DNA of 7,565 nucleotides from an uncultured Eubacteriales bacterium (GTDB taxonomy: Bacteria > Bacillota_A > Clostridia > Oscillospirales > CAG-272). Under the pieces are notes generated by a model. It was not told the origin of the DNA. It was given only the letters and a program-made list of their open reading frames with translations, and did no database searches. Shown here one piece after another: positions 6,101 to 7,565 of this stretch. A program made the translations under genes and the position numbers. The stretch spans positions 1 to 7,565 of the forward strand of contig USKS01000064.1 of assembly GCA_900555345.1 (NCBI GenBank). Reading direction: 5' to 3'. Position 1 is the first letter of the stretch, and each line of letters begins with the position of its first letter.

Positions 6101-7048
6101 TTATTCGAGAATGTTGTCGTCTATGAGCTTCTGAACGTTTTCGCGGCTTATCTTGCCCTCCATGGGACCGAAAGCGCCTGTGTTCAGCGATGCGGCTGCC
6201 GTTGCGAACTTTGCGCAGTCCGTAAGGCTGCGCCCTTCGAGCAGAGCGCACAGAAATGCCGCGTCAAAGCTGTCGCCCGCGCCGGTTGCGTCAACGGGAG
6301 GCACTGCATATACGCCGAAGGCGACTCTTTCTTCGCGCGTGTAGATTATGCAGCCTTTCTTGCCGTTCTTAAGAGCGATAAGTCTCATGCCGGGATACTT
6401 TGCAAACATATCCCGAACCGCTTCTTCAATGTCTTCCTTGCCGGAGAGCGTGCGCAGCTCGCTTTTTCCGGGCATGAATACAGAAGTCATGGATATGATC
6501 TCGTCGATAAGCTTCCCGCTTTCGGGATCCTTCATAAGCTCGGGGCGGACGTTGGGGTCAAAGGATACTTCGGCGCCGCACTCCTTTGCGGCTTCGGCGG
6601 TGTTGATGATCCTTTTGCCGAAGGCGGTGTCAGCCATAACGGAGCAGCCCATGATGTGGAAGAATTTCAGCCCGCGCAGCTTGTCCTTTCCCGGTGCGGG
6701 GGCAAGCACTGCGGGGGTGTTGCCTATGTGGAATATAAACTTGCGCTCTCCGTCGGAAAAATATGTAACAAAAGCGCAGCCTGTCGAAATGCGGTCGTTT
6801 ACGATAACGTTTGAGCAGTCAACGCCGTCGCCGCCGAGACGGTTAAGAAGGCATTTTCCGAAATCGTCATCGCCGACGCCGCCGACGATCGCAGCCTTGT
6901 GACCGAGACGCGCTGCCGTATCAATAAAAATCGCGGGAGCACCGGAGGGGTAGGGACACTTGAAAACGCCGGCGCGGTCCAGGGGCTGGTCAACGCCGTC
7001 GCGCATGATCTCAACGATCATCTCGCCCATTGTCATAATTTCATTCAT
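6101..7048 (-). CDS. PfkB/ribokinase-family carbohydrate kinase
   Basis: ATP-dependent sugar kinase, 315 aa, the usual length for the family. The start ATG 7048 has GGAGG 8 bases upstream. The N-terminal half carries the substrate-side motif PSGAPAIFIDTAARLG (34-49) and GGVGDDDFG (56-64, PfkB signature 1 region). SFDPNVRPE (162-170) is a segment shared with ketose, 2-keto-3-deoxygluconate and tagatose-type kinases. The C-terminal signature VDATGAGDSFDAAF (252-265) provides the anion hole and catalytic base Asp259. The opening MGEMIVEIMRD resembles, from memory, proteins annotated as tagatose or general sugar kinases, but the substrate cannot be assigned. Its place between a ketohexose 3-epimerase and a ketose-bisphosphate aldolase suggests a ketohexose or its monophosphate as substrate. 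Fructokinase, tagatose kinase or 5-dehydro-2-deoxygluconokinase-like activities are the alternatives. Confidence is high for family, low for substrate. Confidence 0.9.
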   Translation of the reverse strand: MNEIMTMGEMIVEIMRDGVDQPLDRAGVFKCPYPSGAPAIFIDTAARLGHKAAIVGGVGDDDFGKCLLNRLGGDGVDCSNVIVNDRISTGCAFVTYFSDGERKFIFHIGNTPAVLAPAPGKDKLRGLKFFHIMGCSVMADTAFGKRIINTAEAAKECGAEVSFDPNVRPELMKDPESGKLIDEIISMTSVFMPGKSELRTLSGKEDIEEAVRDMFAKYPGMRLIALKNGKKGCIIYTREERVAFGVYAVPPVDATGAGDSFDAAFLCALLEGRSLTDCAKFATAAASLNTGAFGPMEGKISRENVQKLIDDNILE

Positions 7049-7056
7049 AGCGGTAT

Positions 7057-7061
7057 CCTCC
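7057..7061 (-). promoter_or_regulatory. Ribosome binding site of the sugar kinase gene
   Basis: A perfect GGAGG on the - strand, 8 bases before the ATG at 7048. It lies in the 18-base gap after the epimerase stop, supporting one polycistronic transcript. Confidence 0.8.
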
Positions 7062-7066
7062 GGTTT

Positions 7067-7565
7067 TCATGCCTCGAAATTGTTTCTCAGAAATACCATG
7101 GCGTCCGTGATATATTTATCCATGGTCGCTTCATCGGCGCCGCCGGAAAGATCGCGCCATACCTTGATATCGCGTCCTATCTGACCGCCCGCCTTCATAA
7201 ACGGCTCGGTAACGACCATGCCGTTATATCCTATGTCGCGGAGCGCTTTGCCTATCTCAGCCCAGGGCAGATGACCCATTCCGGGCAGCTTTCTGTTGCC
7301 CTCGCCTACGTGCACGTGGGCAAGCAGGTCTCCGGCGCGGCGGAAGGCTGCGGGCAGATCGTCCTCTTCGATGTTCATATGGAAGGTATCCAGCATTACG
7401 CGCACGTTCTTCTCGCCCACCTCGTCCACAAAGCGCACGGCCTCTTCACAGGTGTTGAGCAGATAGCCTTCAAAGCGATTGAGCACCTCGAGGCAGAAAT
7501 CCACGCCGTAATCCTGCGCGCGGCGGCCGACCTCGCGCACGTTCGCCACGGAGCGCGCCCAGTCG
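7067..7565 (-). CDS. D-allulose/D-tagatose 3-epimerase family protein (N-terminus outside window)
   Basis: C-terminal 166 residues of a TIM-barrel ketohexose 3-epimerase; such enzymes interconvert D-allulose (psicose) and D-fructose, or D-tagatose and D-sorbose, with a Mn or Co ion. The frame is open to the right edge, and the residues there (D-W-A-R-S-V) fit the family, so the GTG at 7549 is internal. Full-length homologues are about 290 aa, so roughly the first 120 are missing. Landmarks: EVLNRFEG (metal ligand Glu, codon 7487-7489), MLDTFHMNIEE (ligand Asp, 7388-7390), HVHVGEGNR (ligand His, second of the pair, codon 7310-7312), VTEPF (ligand Glu, 7205-7207), then IKVWRDLSGGAD. These closely match, from memory, the characterised Agrobacterium and Clostridium cellulolyticum D-psicose 3-epimerases. 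It is the first visible gene of the - strand operon; more genes and the promoter probably lie further right. Substrate preference is not readable. Confidence 0.88.
   Translation of the reverse strand, partial: DWARSVANVREVGRRAQDYGVDFCLEVLNRFEGYLLNTCEEAVRFVDEVGEKNVRVMLDTFHMNIEEDDLPAAFRRAGDLLAHVHVGEGNRKLPGMGHLPWAEIGKALRDIGYNGMVVTEPFMKAGGQIGRDIKVWRDLSGGADEATMDKYITDAMVFLRNNFEA

Noticed and set aside
6078..6251. 58-residue N-terminal extension of the aldolase
   Set aside because: It is Arg/Ser-rich, overlaps the kinase gene, and lacks aldolase similarity; the family-typical N-terminus begins at 6077.
5067..6902. + strand open frames across the aldolase and kinase genes (up to 244 codons)
   Set aside because: They are antisense to clearly recognised enzymes, with no domain or ribosome binding site support.

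Overview
The window looks like chromosomal DNA of a Clostridia-type Firmicute, most plausibly a gut Oscillospiraceae/Ruminococcaceae or Lachnospiraceae relative. This is inference from four things: a LytTR regulator paired with a GHKL kinase, tandem half-size ABC exporters, strong purine-rich ribosome binding sites, and roughly balanced base composition by eye. Seven protein genes fill almost the whole window. There is no RNA gene, mobile element, CRISPR array or attachment site that I can support.

Left half, + strand (1-5143): a LytTR-family response regulator whose 5' end is cut off by the window; a short soluble GHKL histidine kinase with no membrane sensor region; a hairpin with a short T-run; and two half-size ABC transporters (621 and 624 aa) that overlap by 20 bases. 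The exporter genes probably encode a heterodimer in which both ATP sites have canonical motifs. The arrangement suggests a signalling module that controls an exporter. No cargo peptide gene, peptidase domain or modification enzyme is visible here. Two points stand out. Regulator and kinase lie in the same reading frame, separated by one TAG stop and two further codons. The hairpin ends only 27 bases before the first exporter's start codon, which leaves no room for an ordinary promoter and suggests leaky termination or attenuation.

Middle (5144-5237): 94 bases between convergent genes, dominated by a perfect 19-bp hairpin with A-rich and T-rich flanks that can act as a bidirectional terminator.

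Right half, - strand (7565 down to 5238): a tight sugar-catabolism operon. It is read as a D-allulose (psicose)/D-tagatose 3-epimerase-family protein (N-terminal part outside the window), a PfkB-family sugar kinase, and a GatY/KbaY-type class II ketose-bisphosphate aldolase, with gaps of 18 and 23 bases. Together they could epimerise a rare ketohexose at C3, phosphorylate the product, and cleave a phosphorylated ketose to trioses. The substrate and the phosphorylation position cannot be read from the sequence. The two halves of the window do not appear functionally connected.
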